64,000 nucleotides of DNA from JAGLOK01 sp963675575 (GTDB taxonomy: Bacteria; Bacillota; Clostridia; Christensenellales; UMGS416), in contig OY776378.1 of the NCBI GenBank assembly GCA_963675575.1, positions 2,914,001-2,978,000 on the forward strand. The letters are read 5' to 3'. Of this stretch, positions 17,316-26,220 are shown piece by piece. Under the pieces are notes generated by a model. The model was not told the origin of the DNA. It saw only the letters and a program-made list of their open reading frames with translations, and did not search any database. Numbering within the stretch: the first letter of the stretch is position 1; every line of letters begins with the position of its first letter. Position numbers and translations under genes: made by a program.

Positions 17316-20231
17316 TTAGCTGCAGCCGGTAGTTGTTCCACAGTCCTGGCACACCTTGCATGTTCCGTTTCGCACCAAATTATTGCTTCCGCAATTTGCG
17401 CATGTTTCACCATAAATTCTTTCGGTTTCTTCTTCCACATCCTTTTTTTGCGGAAAGTTTCCAACCTCCATCTTCACCGGATACACCTTTGAAAACTGTT
17501 CTGGCTTAACCTGACATCTTGTAAAGTCTCCAAGCTCTATGTCTATCACTTTGCTGATTAAATCAGAGATTGATGCGGCCGATTTTATATATGGATGGCG
17601 GCTGACAAATCCTGACGGCTCAAATTTTTGGTTTTTGAGAGTTCTGGATATTTCCGAAGCCGGTATATTGTATTGAAGCATGTTGCTTATAGCTTTTGAC
17701 AAGGATGCCAAAATTCCTTTAACCACAGTGCCTTCTTTGTCTGTTGAAACGAATAATTCAGATATGTTTCCATTGTCGTAAAAACCGAGTGTTATGTAAA
17801 GCTCGATATCGCCTATTTTAGCCGCATGCGTTCTGCTCATATGCATTCCCTGCGGTTTCTTGCGTACGGGCTTTGACTGATAGTTTTTGGCGTAATCTAA
17901 AAGCTCCTGATAGGTGTAGTCTTCAAACGGCTTGTTTTCTTCCTTCTTTTCGCCCATTGTCAGAGGCTGCGCAGCTTTGCATCCATCCCGATACAGCGCA
18001 ATGGCTTTCACTCCGCTTTTATAGGCCAACATATGTATATTTTCAATATCCTCGAATGTTGATTGATTGGGAAGGTTTACTGTTTTTGAAACTGCGCCGC
18101 TAATGAGCGGTGTGATTGCAGCCACCATAAGAACATGCCCTTCCGGGCTTATTTCGTTCGCCGTTTTAAATATTTCTATATGCTTTTTCTTAATCTGAGG
18201 CGCTTCGCATACTGAAGTATTTACAAGCGCTCCATTTTCATCTTTGGCTAAAACGAAATTAAATATTTCACTTATTTCTTTCTTGGAATAATGAAGTTTT
18301 TTAAGCACGCTCTCAAGTACAGGATTGACCATTGTCATGCTTCCGCCGCCAATAAGCTGTTTAAAAACAACGTGGCTGTAATACGGTTCGACAGAAGTCG
18401 CTCCGCAATCCATTGCAAAAGATATCGTCCCTGTGGGCGCGATTACCGATACTTGCGCATTGCGGTATCCGTGCTTTTTGCCAGCATCAATTGCCAGCTT
18501 CCAGGCTTCCTTCAGCCCTTTCCCAATATCTTTGGATATAAAAGAAGCGTCCACCTTTATTGGCTGATATCCCAAATCTTCAAACTCATCACTTAAACTG
18601 CCAGCAACACGTGCATGATTGCGGATTACTTTTTGCATATGTTCTGCATTTATATCATAGCTTTCAAACGCTCCCAGTTTTTGAGCCATAAGCGCAGAAG
18701 TATAATAAGAATATCCTGTCATTATCCCCGCAAGAGCTCCCGCCAGTGCGCGGCTTTCTTTTGAATCGTACGGATAGCCGTACATCAAAAGCAAAGAAGC
18801 CAAGTTTGCAAGACCAATACCCGTTGTTCTGAAAAGATGGCTTTTTAGCGCCACATCTTCGGTGGGAAACTGCCCCCAGTGAATTGAGGCCTCTAGCGCA
18901 AGCTGAATGATGCAAACCAGATGCGTAAATCCGTCCAAGTCAAAGCTTCCCTTATTTTCATCATAAAAATTGTATACATTGACAGACGCTAAATTGCACG
19001 CCGTGTTATCCAAAAAAGCATATTCCGAGCATGGATTTGTTGCGTTAATCCTATTGTGCTTTGCGCCATACTGCCCATCCATGCCCGCGGGGCAAGTATG
19101 CCAGGCGTTGAATGTGTCATCAAACTGCAAACCGGGATCCGCACATTTCCATGACGATTTATTTATTTTCTGCCAAAGATCTTTAACCAAAACTTCCCTA
19201 TCCGCGGAAGGATCCCTTCTTCCCTTAAGCATAAACTTCGCATCCGGGTTTTCTTCAAGCGAAACCACTTTATCCATGAATTCTTTGGTTATCCGCACAG
19301 AGTTATTCGCGTTTTGCCCGGAAACTGTCTGATACGCTTCACCTTCCATTGATGTGTCATACCCCATCTTACCTAAGTCGCGCACTTTTTGCTCTTCTTT
19401 GGCTTTCCATGTTATAAATGCTTCAATTTCAGGATGGTCTATGTCTACTATAACCATTTTAGCCGCGCGCCGTGTCGTCCCTCCGGATTTTATTGCTCCC
19501 GCATTTCTGTCAAACCCCAAAAGGAAGCTCATCATCCCAGATGATCTGCCTCCGCTTGAAAGCAATTCGTCAGTGGCCCTCAATACAGAAAAATTGGTGC
19601 CCACTCCAGAGCCGCCCCGGAAAAGGTTTGTTTCACTTACATAGTGATCGGATATCGAATTTTTTCCCATAAGTTTGTCTTCAATTGCAATAATAAAGCA
19701 TGCTGAAGCCTGTGTCCTTGAATATCTGTCCTCCGATTCAACAACTTCGCCTTTATTTATGTCAAAATGAAATAATCCGCTTTTTTCTCCGGCAATTCCA
19801 TAGTTTCGTTTTATCCCCGTATTAAACCATTGGGGGGAATTTGGCGCCCATTTTTGAGACAGCAATCCATATACCAATTCATCGTATAAAATCTGCTTTT
19901 GCTCTCCGTCATCAATAAGCCCTTCATCCACCAAGGCATCCGTCCAAAAGCCCACCATGCGGTCAGCCAACTGTTTGATGCTGTGTTCATAGCCAAATTT
20001 ATCATTTAGTCCGGCTTTTCTTAAATATTTACTGGCGATAATGTTACAGGCATTTTGTGTATAATCAACAGGAAATTCCAAACCTTTCATGTCGAGTATG
20101 GTCTGTCCTGTTTTCCAATTTTTCATATAAACATCAACCAGTTTATATTCAAATAAATCGTATACTGATTTATTACTTGTCTCCAGCTCTTTGGTAAATC
20201 TTCTTTTTATTATGTTTTCTAACCCGCTCAT
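17316..20231 (-). CDS. nrdJ: Adenosylcobalamin-dependent (class II) ribonucleotide reductase
   Basis: 971 residues. Class II features: FRGGSGVGTNFSVLR, the NPCSEYAFLDNTACNL active-site segment, APTGTISFAMDCGATS, and a C-terminal cysteine-rich tail (CANC, CKVC, CQDC, ending GCS) that acts as zinc-binding/redox shuttle. It reduces ribonucleotides to deoxyribonucleotides using a B12 radical and works with or without oxygen. AAGGGAG lies 7 bp before the ATG at 20231. Two NrdR-like boxes lie immediately upstream, so ATP/dATP-responsive repression by NrdR is likely. Confidence 0.96.
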   Translation of the reverse strand: MSGLENIIKRRFTKELETSNKSVYDLFEYKLVDVYMKNWKTGQTILDMKGLEFPVDYTQNACNIIASKYLRKAGLNDKFGYEHSIKQLADRMVGFWTDALVDEGLIDDGEQKQILYDELVYGLLSQKWAPNSPQWFNTGIKRNYGIAGEKSGLFHFDINKGEVVESEDRYSRTQASACFIIAIEDKLMGKNSISDHYVSETNLFRGGSGVGTNFSVLRATDELLSSGGRSSGMMSFLLGFDRNAGAIKSGGTTRRAAKMVIVDIDHPEIEAFITWKAKEEQKVRDLGKMGYDTSMEGEAYQTVSGQNANNSVRITKEFMDKVVSLEENPDAKFMLKGRRDPSADREVLVKDLWQKINKSSWKCADPGLQFDDTFNAWHTCPAGMDGQYGAKHNRINATNPCSEYAFLDNTACNLASVNVYNFYDENKGSFDLDGFTHLVCIIQLALEASIHWGQFPTEDVALKSHLFRTTGIGLANLASLLLMYGYPYDSKESRALAGALAGIMTGYSYYTSALMAQKLGAFESYDINAEHMQKVIRNHARVAGSLSDEFEDLGYQPIKVDASFISKDIGKGLKEAWKLAIDAGKKHGYRNAQVSVIAPTGTISFAMDCGATSVEPYYSHVVFKQLIGGGSMTMVNPVLESVLKKLHYSKKEISEIFNFVLAKDENGALVNTSVCEAPQIKKKHIEIFKTANEISPEGHVLMVAAITPLISGAVSKTVNLPNQSTFEDIENIHMLAYKSGVKAIALYRDGCKAAQPLTMGEKKEENKPFEDYTYQELLDYAKNYQSKPVRKKPQGMHMSRTHAAKIGDIELYITLGFYDNGNISELFVSTDKEGTVVKGILASLSKAISNMLQYNIPASEISRTLKNQKFEPSGFVSRHPYIKSAASISDLISKVIDIELGDFTRCQVKPEQFSKVYPVKMEVGNFPQKKDVEEETERIYGETCANCGSNNLVRNGTCKVCQDCGTTTGCS

Positions 20232-20247
20232 ACTATTCTCCCTTACA

Positions 20248-20294
20248 CCACTACATCTTGTATTGTAAAAGTAATTGTATCATATATATTGTGG
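20248..20294 (-). promoter_or_regulatory. Tandem NrdR-box-like operators upstream of nrdJ
   Basis: Two 16-bp elements match the known NrdR consensus (core CWATATATWGT): core CTACATCTTGT at 20251-20261 (9 of 11) and ATATATATTGT at 20282-20292 (10 of 11). Their cores are exactly 31 bp apart, three helical turns, the spacing known for NrdR pairs. The first lies 17 bp from the nrdJ start, overlapping the likely promoter and leader. Confidence 0.7.
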
Positions 20295-20441
20295 TTTCGG
20301 AACGGAAATATTAAAAAATTTTCGGTATTTATAAGTAAATATACAAAAAAATCTGAATATCCTACCAAAATCATCAATTATTGGGGGGTCACATATGTTA
20401 TACTGTATGAATATTGAAAATATAAAATAAGGAGCAGCAAA

Positions 20442-21041
20442 ATGAACGTATTGGTTATTTTCGCCCATCCCTACAATAAAAGCTTAAACTTCGCTATATA
20501 TCAGAGAGCGCTGACTTCGCTTAAGGAAAACGGACACAGTACAATTACCCATGACCTTTATGCGGAAAATTTTGATCCGATACTCAAAGGTTTTGAAGCC
20601 GCCTCCGACGGTCCGCCAACTGATAAAGTTATAATTGAGCATGCCAAACACCTTGTTTGGGCGGATGGAATAGTCATAATTCATCCCATCTGGTGGGGGC
20701 AAATGTCCGCGATACTAAAAGGATGGGTGGACAGAGTGATAAAAAACGGCATCGCTTTTAAATTTGTTGAAGATGAAGAAGGAAACGAAAAAAGAGTGCA
20801 GCTGGTAAAATTAAAAAAGGCGCTTGTTATTAATACCGCTAATTCTTCGAAAAAAAAAGAAAAAGAGATTTTAGCAAACGCATTAGAAAATCTTTGGCAA
20901 AAAAGCGTGTTCAGCTTTTTAAAAGTGAAAGATTTTAATAGAAAAGTTTTTAGAGTAGTGTCTGAAAGCACTTACGAAGAGCGTGTTTCATGGTTGGATG
21001 AAACTCAAATCTTTATCAACACACATTTTCTCAAAGATTAG
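20442..21041 (+). CDS. NAD(P)H:quinone oxidoreductase / flavodoxin-fold reductase
   Basis: 199 residues. The N-terminus MNVLVIFAHPYNKSLN is the flavin phosphate-binding start of the NQO1/KefF/MdaB family and IIHPIWWGQMSAILKGW is the second conserved segment. The family performs two-electron reduction of quinones or other electrophiles with FMN/FAD. AAGGAG precedes the ATG. The gene converges with the molybdopterin lipoprotein gene, sharing 4 bp at their 3' ends. Electron acceptor unknown. Confidence 0.9.
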   Translation: MNVLVIFAHPYNKSLNFAIYQRALTSLKENGHSTITHDLYAENFDPILKGFEAASDGPPTDKVIIEHAKHLVWADGIVIIHPIWWGQMSAILKGWVDRVIKNGIAFKFVEDEEGNEKRVQLVKLKKALVINTANSSKKKEKEILANALENLWQKSVFSFLKVKDFNRKVFRVVSESTYEERVSWLDETQIFINTHFLKD

Positions 21042-21748
21042 TTGCCGCCTTTTTTACTTTCGGAAACTTCCGCATCGTTTCCAAAGCCGACTCTTTCCCA
21101 ATAACCTTGATATTCCTCATTGTCGGACAATTCTATCTCATTAACCCATCGCGCCCATTTGTATCCTAACTTATCTTCCGCGACCACAATAAACGGATAC
21201 CCCATTTCGTCAGGTAGCGTCAGAGTGTTGGCTTCAAACGCCAGCAGCATGTCTCTTTCCAAAACTGTGGATATCGGCATTGAGGTTGTGTATCCATCAA
21301 CTGACTTGAAAATTACAGTATTTGCAGCGTCTTGTGCTTGCGCTTCTTTCAATAAATCCGATAGTTTAACGCCTTTCCACAAAACAGTAACTTTCCAGCC
21401 TTCAACGCAATTTAATGTTGTAACTCTTTCAAAAGCAGGAAACTCAAGAACTTGTTCATAGGATAACTCAATCGGGTTATCGGCCAATCCGGTAATGTTT
21501 AACGTATATCCTTCAATATCCACATGTTGGACGCCGTTAATAGAATTATCTCGCGGACCTACAGAAGGGTCAAGCCTCATTCCCTGATACTCTTGAATTT
21601 CATTCACCTGATATCTGGCAAGAGTGGCGGCGGAAACAGCGTCCAAAATTTCAGTTACTGTCTCTTCCGGCGGAGCTTCGGTTTGTGCCCCGCACCCTGA
21701 AAGCAGAAAAATCAGAGCGACTGTTATAATAATTGCATGCTTTTTCAT
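21038..21748 (-). CDS. Lipoprotein with oxidoreductase molybdopterin-binding domain
   Basis: 236 residues from the ATG at 21748 (AAAGGAG 7 bp upstream). It has a Lys-rich start, a hydrophobic segment and a lipobox FLLSGC, so it is exported and lipid-anchored outside. The mature part is a sulfite-oxidase/MsrP-like molybdopterin-binding fold with the conserved cysteine ligand in LNCVEGWKV and KLGYKWARWV near the end. It is probably a periplasm-facing reductase; substrate and electron donor are not evident. It starts 22 bp after pirin, likely one operon. Confidence 0.88.
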   Translation of the reverse strand: MKKHAIIITVALIFLLSGCGAQTEAPPEETVTEILDAVSAATLARYQVNEIQEYQGMRLDPSVGPRDNSINGVQHVDIEGYTLNITGLADNPIELSYEQVLEFPAFERVTTLNCVEGWKVTVLWKGVKLSDLLKEAQAQDAANTVIFKSVDGYTTSMPISTVLERDMLLAFEANTLTLPDEMGYPFIVVAEDKLGYKWARWVNEIELSDNEEYQGYWERVGFGNDAEVSESKKGGN

Positions 21749-21770
21749 AAATTTCTCCTTTGCTGCTTGG

Positions 21771-22589
21771 TTAAACAAACGTTCCTTCGCGCAAATCTTT
21801 CAGCGCCTGCTGTATCTCCGCATTTGTGTTCATAACCATAGGTCCGTACCAAACAATCGGCTCATTAATGGCTTTTCCCTCAGCAAATATGAATTCCAAT
21901 TTTTCGTCTGCCGCTTTAAATATTGTTTCGCCTTCATCAATAGTATATGCCATTTGTTTTATAATTTTCTTTTCGCCTACAAATCCTGCGCCTTCGAAAA
22001 CAAAAATGAATCCTTTTTTGCCGATCTGGCGTGTAATGGGAACCTCTTTTCCCGAATCTATTTTTATATGCATCATGCGAACGCCAAGTTCTGTTTTATC
22101 AATGGGTCCCATTTTGTCTTCATATTCGCCGCTTATAAGCACAATCTCGCCTGCGTCAATTTTAATTTTTTTAAGTTCCCCGCTTTTGAGTTCCTGATAT
22201 TTTGGCAAATCAAGTTTGTTTTTTTGCGGCATATTCAGCCAGAACTGAAAGCCTCTGTAGCCGCCTTCTTTAGGCAGTGGCATCTCTTGGTGGTAAATTC
22301 CTTTTCCGGCGCTCATCCATTGCACATCTCCGGCGTTGATTATCCCTGAATGCGCTAAACTGTCTTCATGCTTTATGCTGCCCCGAAGCATGTAAGTGAT
22401 GGTCTCTATACCTTTGTGCGGATGCCACGGAAAACCCGGCGAATGATTGGAATTATCGCTTTCAAAATAATCAAGCATCAAAAACGGATCAAAATCCGGC
22501 ACCTGATAATATCCGAACACGCGCTCAACTTCCACCCCTGCGCCTTCCATTTTCTTTTGCGGCATATACGCTTTTAAGATTTTTGACAT
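21771..22589 (-). CDS. Pirin-family cupin protein
   Basis: 272 residues from the ATG at 22589 (AAGAGA 7 bp upstream); the longer frame to 22643 crosses the promoter and is rejected. The pirin N-terminal cupin has the metal-binding histidines in FPWHPHKGIETITYMLRG and the downstream SAGKGIYHQEMP segment, and the C-terminal pirin domain follows. Bacterial pirins are iron proteins, some with quercetinase activity or redox-sensing roles. It precedes the molybdopterin lipoprotein in a two-gene unit. Confidence 0.92.
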   Translation of the reverse strand: MSKILKAYMPQKKMEGAGVEVERVFGYYQVPDFDPFLMLDYFESDNSNHSPGFPWHPHKGIETITYMLRGSIKHEDSLAHSGIINAGDVQWMSAGKGIYHQEMPLPKEGGYRGFQFWLNMPQKNKLDLPKYQELKSGELKKIKIDAGEIVLISGEYEDKMGPIDKTELGVRMMHIKIDSGKEVPITRQIGKKGFIFVFEGAGFVGEKKIIKQMAYTIDEGETIFKAADEKLEFIFAEGKAINEPIVWYGPMVMNTNAEIQQALKDLREGTFV

Positions 22590-22614
22590 ATTATCATCTC
22601 TTTTCTTATCCTTA

Positions 22615-22643
22615 ATTATACTCCCATTCTTCATACTTTCCAA
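22615..22643 (-). promoter_or_regulatory. Promoter of the pirin operon
   Basis: On the minus strand: -35 TTGGAA (22638-22643), 17-bp spacer, consensus -10 TATAAT (22615-22620), ending 26 bp before the pirin ATG. Confidence 0.7.
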
Positions 22644-22666
22644 AAAAGCAAATTAAAATATAAAAA

Positions 22667-22692
22667 AACAAGGCACAGTTTTATGCCTTGTT
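22667..22692 (-). terminator. Terminator after the desulfoferrodoxin gene
   Basis: AACAAGGCA (22667-22675) pairs perfectly with TGCCTTGTT (22684-22692); a T-rich tract follows on the minus strand. Confidence 0.88.
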
Positions 22693-22712
22693 TAATAGTA
22701 GTTTTACTATTC

Positions 22713-23093
22713 CTAGCTTTTCCACAATCCATGAATATTACAATATTCTCTGGCAAAAACATTTTCTGATTTTTCAACGCAGAAACTTGCTTCCGGAGAA
22801 TCTCCCGAATGAAGCATTTGCCTAAACACTTTATCCCCAACTACAAGTTCTATCCACTGGATGTAGTGTTCGTCCATCATAGGATGAGCGACCTCTTTGC
22901 CTACTTTTACTTTATACCCATCTGCTGTTTCGGTAATATACGGAACATGTTTTTCGACTGTCTTATCAGCTGTTTTTTCCTCCATAAGCGTCATATCCTG
23001 CCCGCAGCAAACCAAATCCCCGTCATGTCCTTCAAAGACCTCCACGATGTTGCCGCATATTTCGCATTTATAAACTTCAAGATACTTTGTCAT
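22713..23093 (-). CDS. dfx: Desulfoferrodoxin / superoxide reductase
   Basis: 126 residues. The N-terminal rubredoxin-like centre has CEIC (about 10-13) and VCCG, and the C-terminal SOR domain supplies the His/Cys iron ligands (EKHVPY, HPMMDEHYIQW, CNIHGLW). It reduces superoxide to peroxide without making oxygen, a hallmark of anaerobes. It has its own promoter (23138-23166), an AAGGAGAG ribosome site and its own terminator, so it is monocistronic. Confidence 0.95.
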   Translation of the reverse strand: MTKYLEVYKCEICGNIVEVFEGHDGDLVCCGQDMTLMEEKTADKTVEKHVPYITETADGYKVKVGKEVAHPMMDEHYIQWIELVVGDKVFRQMLHSGDSPEASFCVEKSENVFAREYCNIHGLWKS

Positions 23094-23137
23094 ATACTCT
23101 CTCCTTTTCTTTTTTCAGTAAAATTTCTACATTTACT

Positions 23138-23166
23138 ATTATAATACCGTATTAAGCAATAGTCAA
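23138..23166 (-). promoter_or_regulatory. Promoter of dfx
   Basis: On the minus strand: -35 TTGACT (23161-23166), 17-bp spacer, perfect -10 TATAAT (23138-23143), about 45 bp before the start codon. Confidence 0.82.
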
Positions 23167-23184
23167 ATGCTGATTAAAAAGGTC

Positions 23185-23257
23185 TGCTTTTGCGTTCTAC
23201 AGAAAAATTTTTTACAGCTGAGCATATTTATAGTAAGAAATGCTTTTGCGTTTCTAC
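23185..23257. repeat. Direct repeat and hairpin between dfx and the EAL-HDOD gene
   Basis: The 386-bp gene-free stretch 23094-23479 holds the dfx promoter and a near-identical pair TGCTTTTGCG(T)TTCTAC at 23185-23200 and 23241-23257. The second copy forms a hairpin with GTAAGAAATGC (23233-23243). Nothing else is recognised except the promoter at 23429-23456. Confidence 0.4.
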
Positions 23258-23428
23258 CAATAATGAAAATATTTTATTTTTTTAACGTGTTCACAATAAA
23301 AAATATATAACTTGTTTTTCCATCTTGCAATAATGCTTGTTTTTATTTAGAATTACATAAATAGTTTTTGATTACTTTGTTTGGTTTGTTATGTTTACTT
23401 TGATTTGAATTTATCGTATCATTGATTA

Positions 23429-23456
23429 TTGTTAAGGTTCTGTATATTAATACAAT
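23429..23456 (+). promoter_or_regulatory. Promoter of the EAL-HDOD gene
   Basis: -35 TTGTTA (23429-23434), 16-bp spacer, -10 TACAAT (23451-23456). The transcript would begin about 17 bp before the ATG, so no leader structure fits. Confidence 0.55.
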
Positions 23457-23479
23457 TTTAGGGGTATGGGAGAGTTAAT

Positions 23480-24685
23480 ATGAGCGGTATGTATATTTCA
23501 AGACATCCTATTTTTTATAACGACATGTCCATTTATGGATATAAGCTTATATATCAAGAGAATTTAGACTTTTTCTCTGATAATACAGCTAATGATAAAT
23601 CTACCGCATCTTTGATTGATAATATTTTGTTGGTTGAGTTTGATAGCTTAACTGACAGAACTCGGGGATTCGTGAAATTCACTAAAAATCTTCTGTTAAA
23701 GGAAGCCCCTCTTCTTTTTTCACATAACAATACTGTTATTGAACTTCCCGGAGATATAGGAATTGACGAAAGCGTCTTAAGCATCTGCAAAAAGATTAAA
23801 GATCAGGGATATCTTTTGGCTTTAGATGATTTTGATACTGATAACCCTGATAGATATGCAAATCTTATCGATTATTTGGATATTATAAAAATTGATTACA
23901 CTTCCGCTTCACAAGAAAAACAATCAAGCATTATAAAAAATCAAAATAAAAAAGTTGTTTCTTTGGCCAAGAAAATTGAAACCAGACAAGAATTCAAATC
24001 CGCGAAAGAACTTGGCTATAAACTGTTTCAAGGTGCTTTTTACAGCAAACCTGTAACGGTTAGCACCAAAAGCATCGGGTCATTTTCAAGCAATCTTATT
24101 CTTATTCTAAATGAACTTCATAAAGAGGAACCGGATTTTAATTTAATTACTGCGGCTTTTGAAAGAGATGTTGAACTGTCGTATAAACTTCTCAGAATGG
24201 TAAACTCTGCTTATTACGGAGTGAAATATCACACTGATTCACTTCGAATGGCTCTTGTGCAGGTTGGTATCAAAGAATTATCAAGATGGATAAATGTAAT
24301 GATTTTGAGAGGTGTTCAAAATCCTGAAAATGCCGAATTGATTAAAACTTCAATTATTAGAGGAAAAATGCTTGCGCTTTTAGCAATTATTTCAAACAAT
24401 AGAATTCAGGAGAGCAATTACTTTATAAGCGGTATGTTTTCTTCAATAGATGTTTTGCTAAATAGAAGCATGGATAAAATAGTGAAAGAACTTCCATTAG
24501 GCATTGATGTATGCAGAACTTTGCTTGGAGAAGAGACTCAAATAAGAAAATCCTTGGATGTGGTTATCGAGTACGAAAAAGGCAATTGGAACAATATGGA
24601 TGGGTATTTGGGTGAAAACAATATTAGTCAGGAAGAGTTTATTTCTCTTTATATCGATGCAATAAAATGGCAAAAAACCTTATAG
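23480..24685 (+). CDS. Degenerate EAL domain-HDOD signalling protein (YuxH-like)
   Basis: 401 residues: an N-terminal EAL-like domain (about 1-190) and a C-terminal HDOD domain (about 200-401, with LVQVGIKELSRWINVMIL). The catalytic EAL tripeptide is absent (GYKLIYQ where active enzymes have E-L-L) and DDFGTG is replaced by DDFDTDN, so it should not hydrolyse c-di-GMP but could bind it or partner proteins. GGGAGAG lies 6 bp before the ATG. The membrane diguanylate cyclase gene converges with it 44 bp downstream. Confidence 0.9.
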   Translation: MSGMYISRHPIFYNDMSIYGYKLIYQENLDFFSDNTANDKSTASLIDNILLVEFDSLTDRTRGFVKFTKNLLLKEAPLLFSHNNTVIELPGDIGIDESVLSICKKIKDQGYLLALDDFDTDNPDRYANLIDYLDIIKIDYTSASQEKQSSIIKNQNKKVVSLAKKIETRQEFKSAKELGYKLFQGAFYSKPVTVSTKSIGSFSSNLILILNELHKEEPDFNLITAAFERDVELSYKLLRMVNSAYYGVKYHTDSLRMALVQVGIKELSRWINVMILRGVQNPENAELIKTSIIRGKMLALLAIISNNRIQESNYFISGMFSSIDVLLNRSMDKIVKELPLGIDVCRTLLGEETQIRKSLDVVIEYEKGNWNNMDGYLGENNISQEEFISLYIDAIKWQKTL

Positions 24686-24729
24686 CTTTTATTTTTTAAC
24701 TGCTTTTTATCAAATAACTCTCTTGATCC

Positions 24730-25899
24730 TTAAGTGCTAAGTTTTGGCTCTGTTATTTGCCTAAGGGTTTGAATTGTTTCGTTTTCCGTTTCGAAATGCT
24801 TTTTCCCGTTATTTTTAGCCGTATAGAGTTTATTATCTGTGATACGTATAAAATCATTGATGGCTTCACCGTTAAACTGACTAATACCTCCACTTAGTGT
24901 TATAGAAATATCATTGTATAGGTTCGCATTTTTAATTTGCGTACAGATTCTTTCTGATAATGCGTGCGCCGCTTCCAAATCAGTATCCGGCATAATAATT
25001 ATAAACTCTTCTCCGCCATATCTTCCAACTAAATCTGTTTTCCGGGCAGTGTTGGAAATTATTTTCGCGATATCTTTAATTACATAATCTCCGGCAAGGT
25101 GTCCATAGCTATCATTTACATTCTTAAAATCATCTATATCTGCGATAATCAGTGAAATTGGGCTATTTAATTGAATTGCTCTTTTTATTTCTCTTTTTAA
25201 AAGCTTTAATGATGTTTCATGATTGTATAAAGCTGTCATTGCATCTTTTTTGTTCATTTCCTGCAAAATATTGTTTTGTTTATATAACAATTTTTTATTT
25301 GAAAATACTGAAATTTTTGCCCTCCATAAAACATTGCTCATAATCCATGCAGCGGCAATCGCGCCGGCGGTGTTAATTCTAAGAACATGTATTATGGTTA
25401 AATCCGACACGTAATAAGGAAGCATTAAGAAAAAATACAGATATGTAAGCGAATACAAAAGAAAGCTGCCCAACGGCGGCATCGAAAAAAACGCGGCAGA
25501 AAAGAATACCATTACAAGATAAACATGCACTATATCGGCTTCGCGGACATATAAGGCGACTGACGCCCCAAATATCACACACGTCGCGACAAATGCGTAC
25601 TGCATAATAAGTGCGAATATTAAATTGACTGTTTTTATTTTGATTTGCACATACCAAACAAATGGCAACAATGCTGCGCACAATATCAAAAATTTCAATA
25701 TCACTGGACCGACATAGAAAATGCTATCTTCTATTGCATAAAGATAGCTTTCAAAAGCAAACATAAATCCTGACATAATGGTTAAACGCAAAAAATTATC
25801 TTTTGCCACTTCTCTTTTAAATTCTTCCTCGTTCTCATTATCTATTTTCAAATTATCTTTAATAAAAAAATCTGTTATTGTCTTTTTCAATCTTTCCAT
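24730..25899 (-). CDS. Membrane diguanylate cyclase (GGDEF domain)
   Basis: 389 residues: five or six N-terminal membrane helices (about 37-190) and a C-terminal GGDEF domain (about 215-370). The active site is intact (GGEEF, 295-299) and the product-inhibition I-site RxxD is present exactly five residues upstream (RKTD, 286-289), so it should make c-di-GMP with feedback inhibition. GGAG lies 8 bp before the ATG. A long upstream region with a possible structured RNA leader (26046-26133) suggests riboregulation. Confidence 0.93.
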   Translation of the reverse strand: MERLKKTITDFFIKDNLKIDNENEEEFKREVAKDNFLRLTIMSGFMFAFESYLYAIEDSIFYVGPVILKFLILCAALLPFVWYVQIKIKTVNLIFALIMQYAFVATCVIFGASVALYVREADIVHVYLVMVFFSAAFFSMPPLGSFLLYSLTYLYFFLMLPYYVSDLTIIHVLRINTAGAIAAAWIMSNVLWRAKISVFSNKKLLYKQNNILQEMNKKDAMTALYNHETSLKLLKREIKRAIQLNSPISLIIADIDDFKNVNDSYGHLAGDYVIKDIAKIISNTARKTDLVGRYGGEEFIIIMPDTDLEAAHALSERICTQIKNANLYNDISITLSGGISQFNGEAINDFIRITDNKLYTAKNNGKKHFETENETIQTLRQITEPKLST

Positions 25900-26045
25900 T
25901 TAAATGCTCCATATTGTCCCAAAATACTGCAATCAGTTAAAACGGCTTAATAATAATAGCTGTTTTATTATTTGCGAATTCAATAATCTCTATATTGATA
26001 TATCGGTATATTTATATGTTTTCTTTATTTTTTGAATTTTTCCTT

Positions 26046-26133
26046 AAAGGTTACCGTTAGCAATTTTGAATCAAATTCTTAAGCTCCAAAAATAAATTGC
26101 CTAATTTATTTAAACATTGTTCGCCTAACCTTT
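26046..26133 (-). promoter_or_regulatory. Putative structured RNA leader of the diguanylate cyclase gene
   Basis: In the 321-bp gap 25900-26220, on the minus strand, AAAGGTTA (26126-26133) pairs perfectly with TAACCTTT (26046-26053), enclosing a second stem GCAATTT/AAATTGC. Order and some junction bases (ACAATG, TTTAAAT, TTAGGCA, AACGG) loosely recall the class II c-di-GMP riboswitch, but the invariant bases are not all present. It lies 147 bp before the ATG. Confidence 0.35.
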
Positions 26134-26220
26134 TCCTATTAAAAAAAAATTTATTAAAGCTATCTGCTACATTTTTGCATTAATGGCATAATAAGCTTTT
26201 TATTTGTAGTGTTGCTTTGG

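Noticed and set aside
20232..20441. Cobalamin riboswitch before the B12-dependent nrdJ
   Set aside because: No B12-box-like sequence and too little space; the region holds NrdR-like boxes instead.
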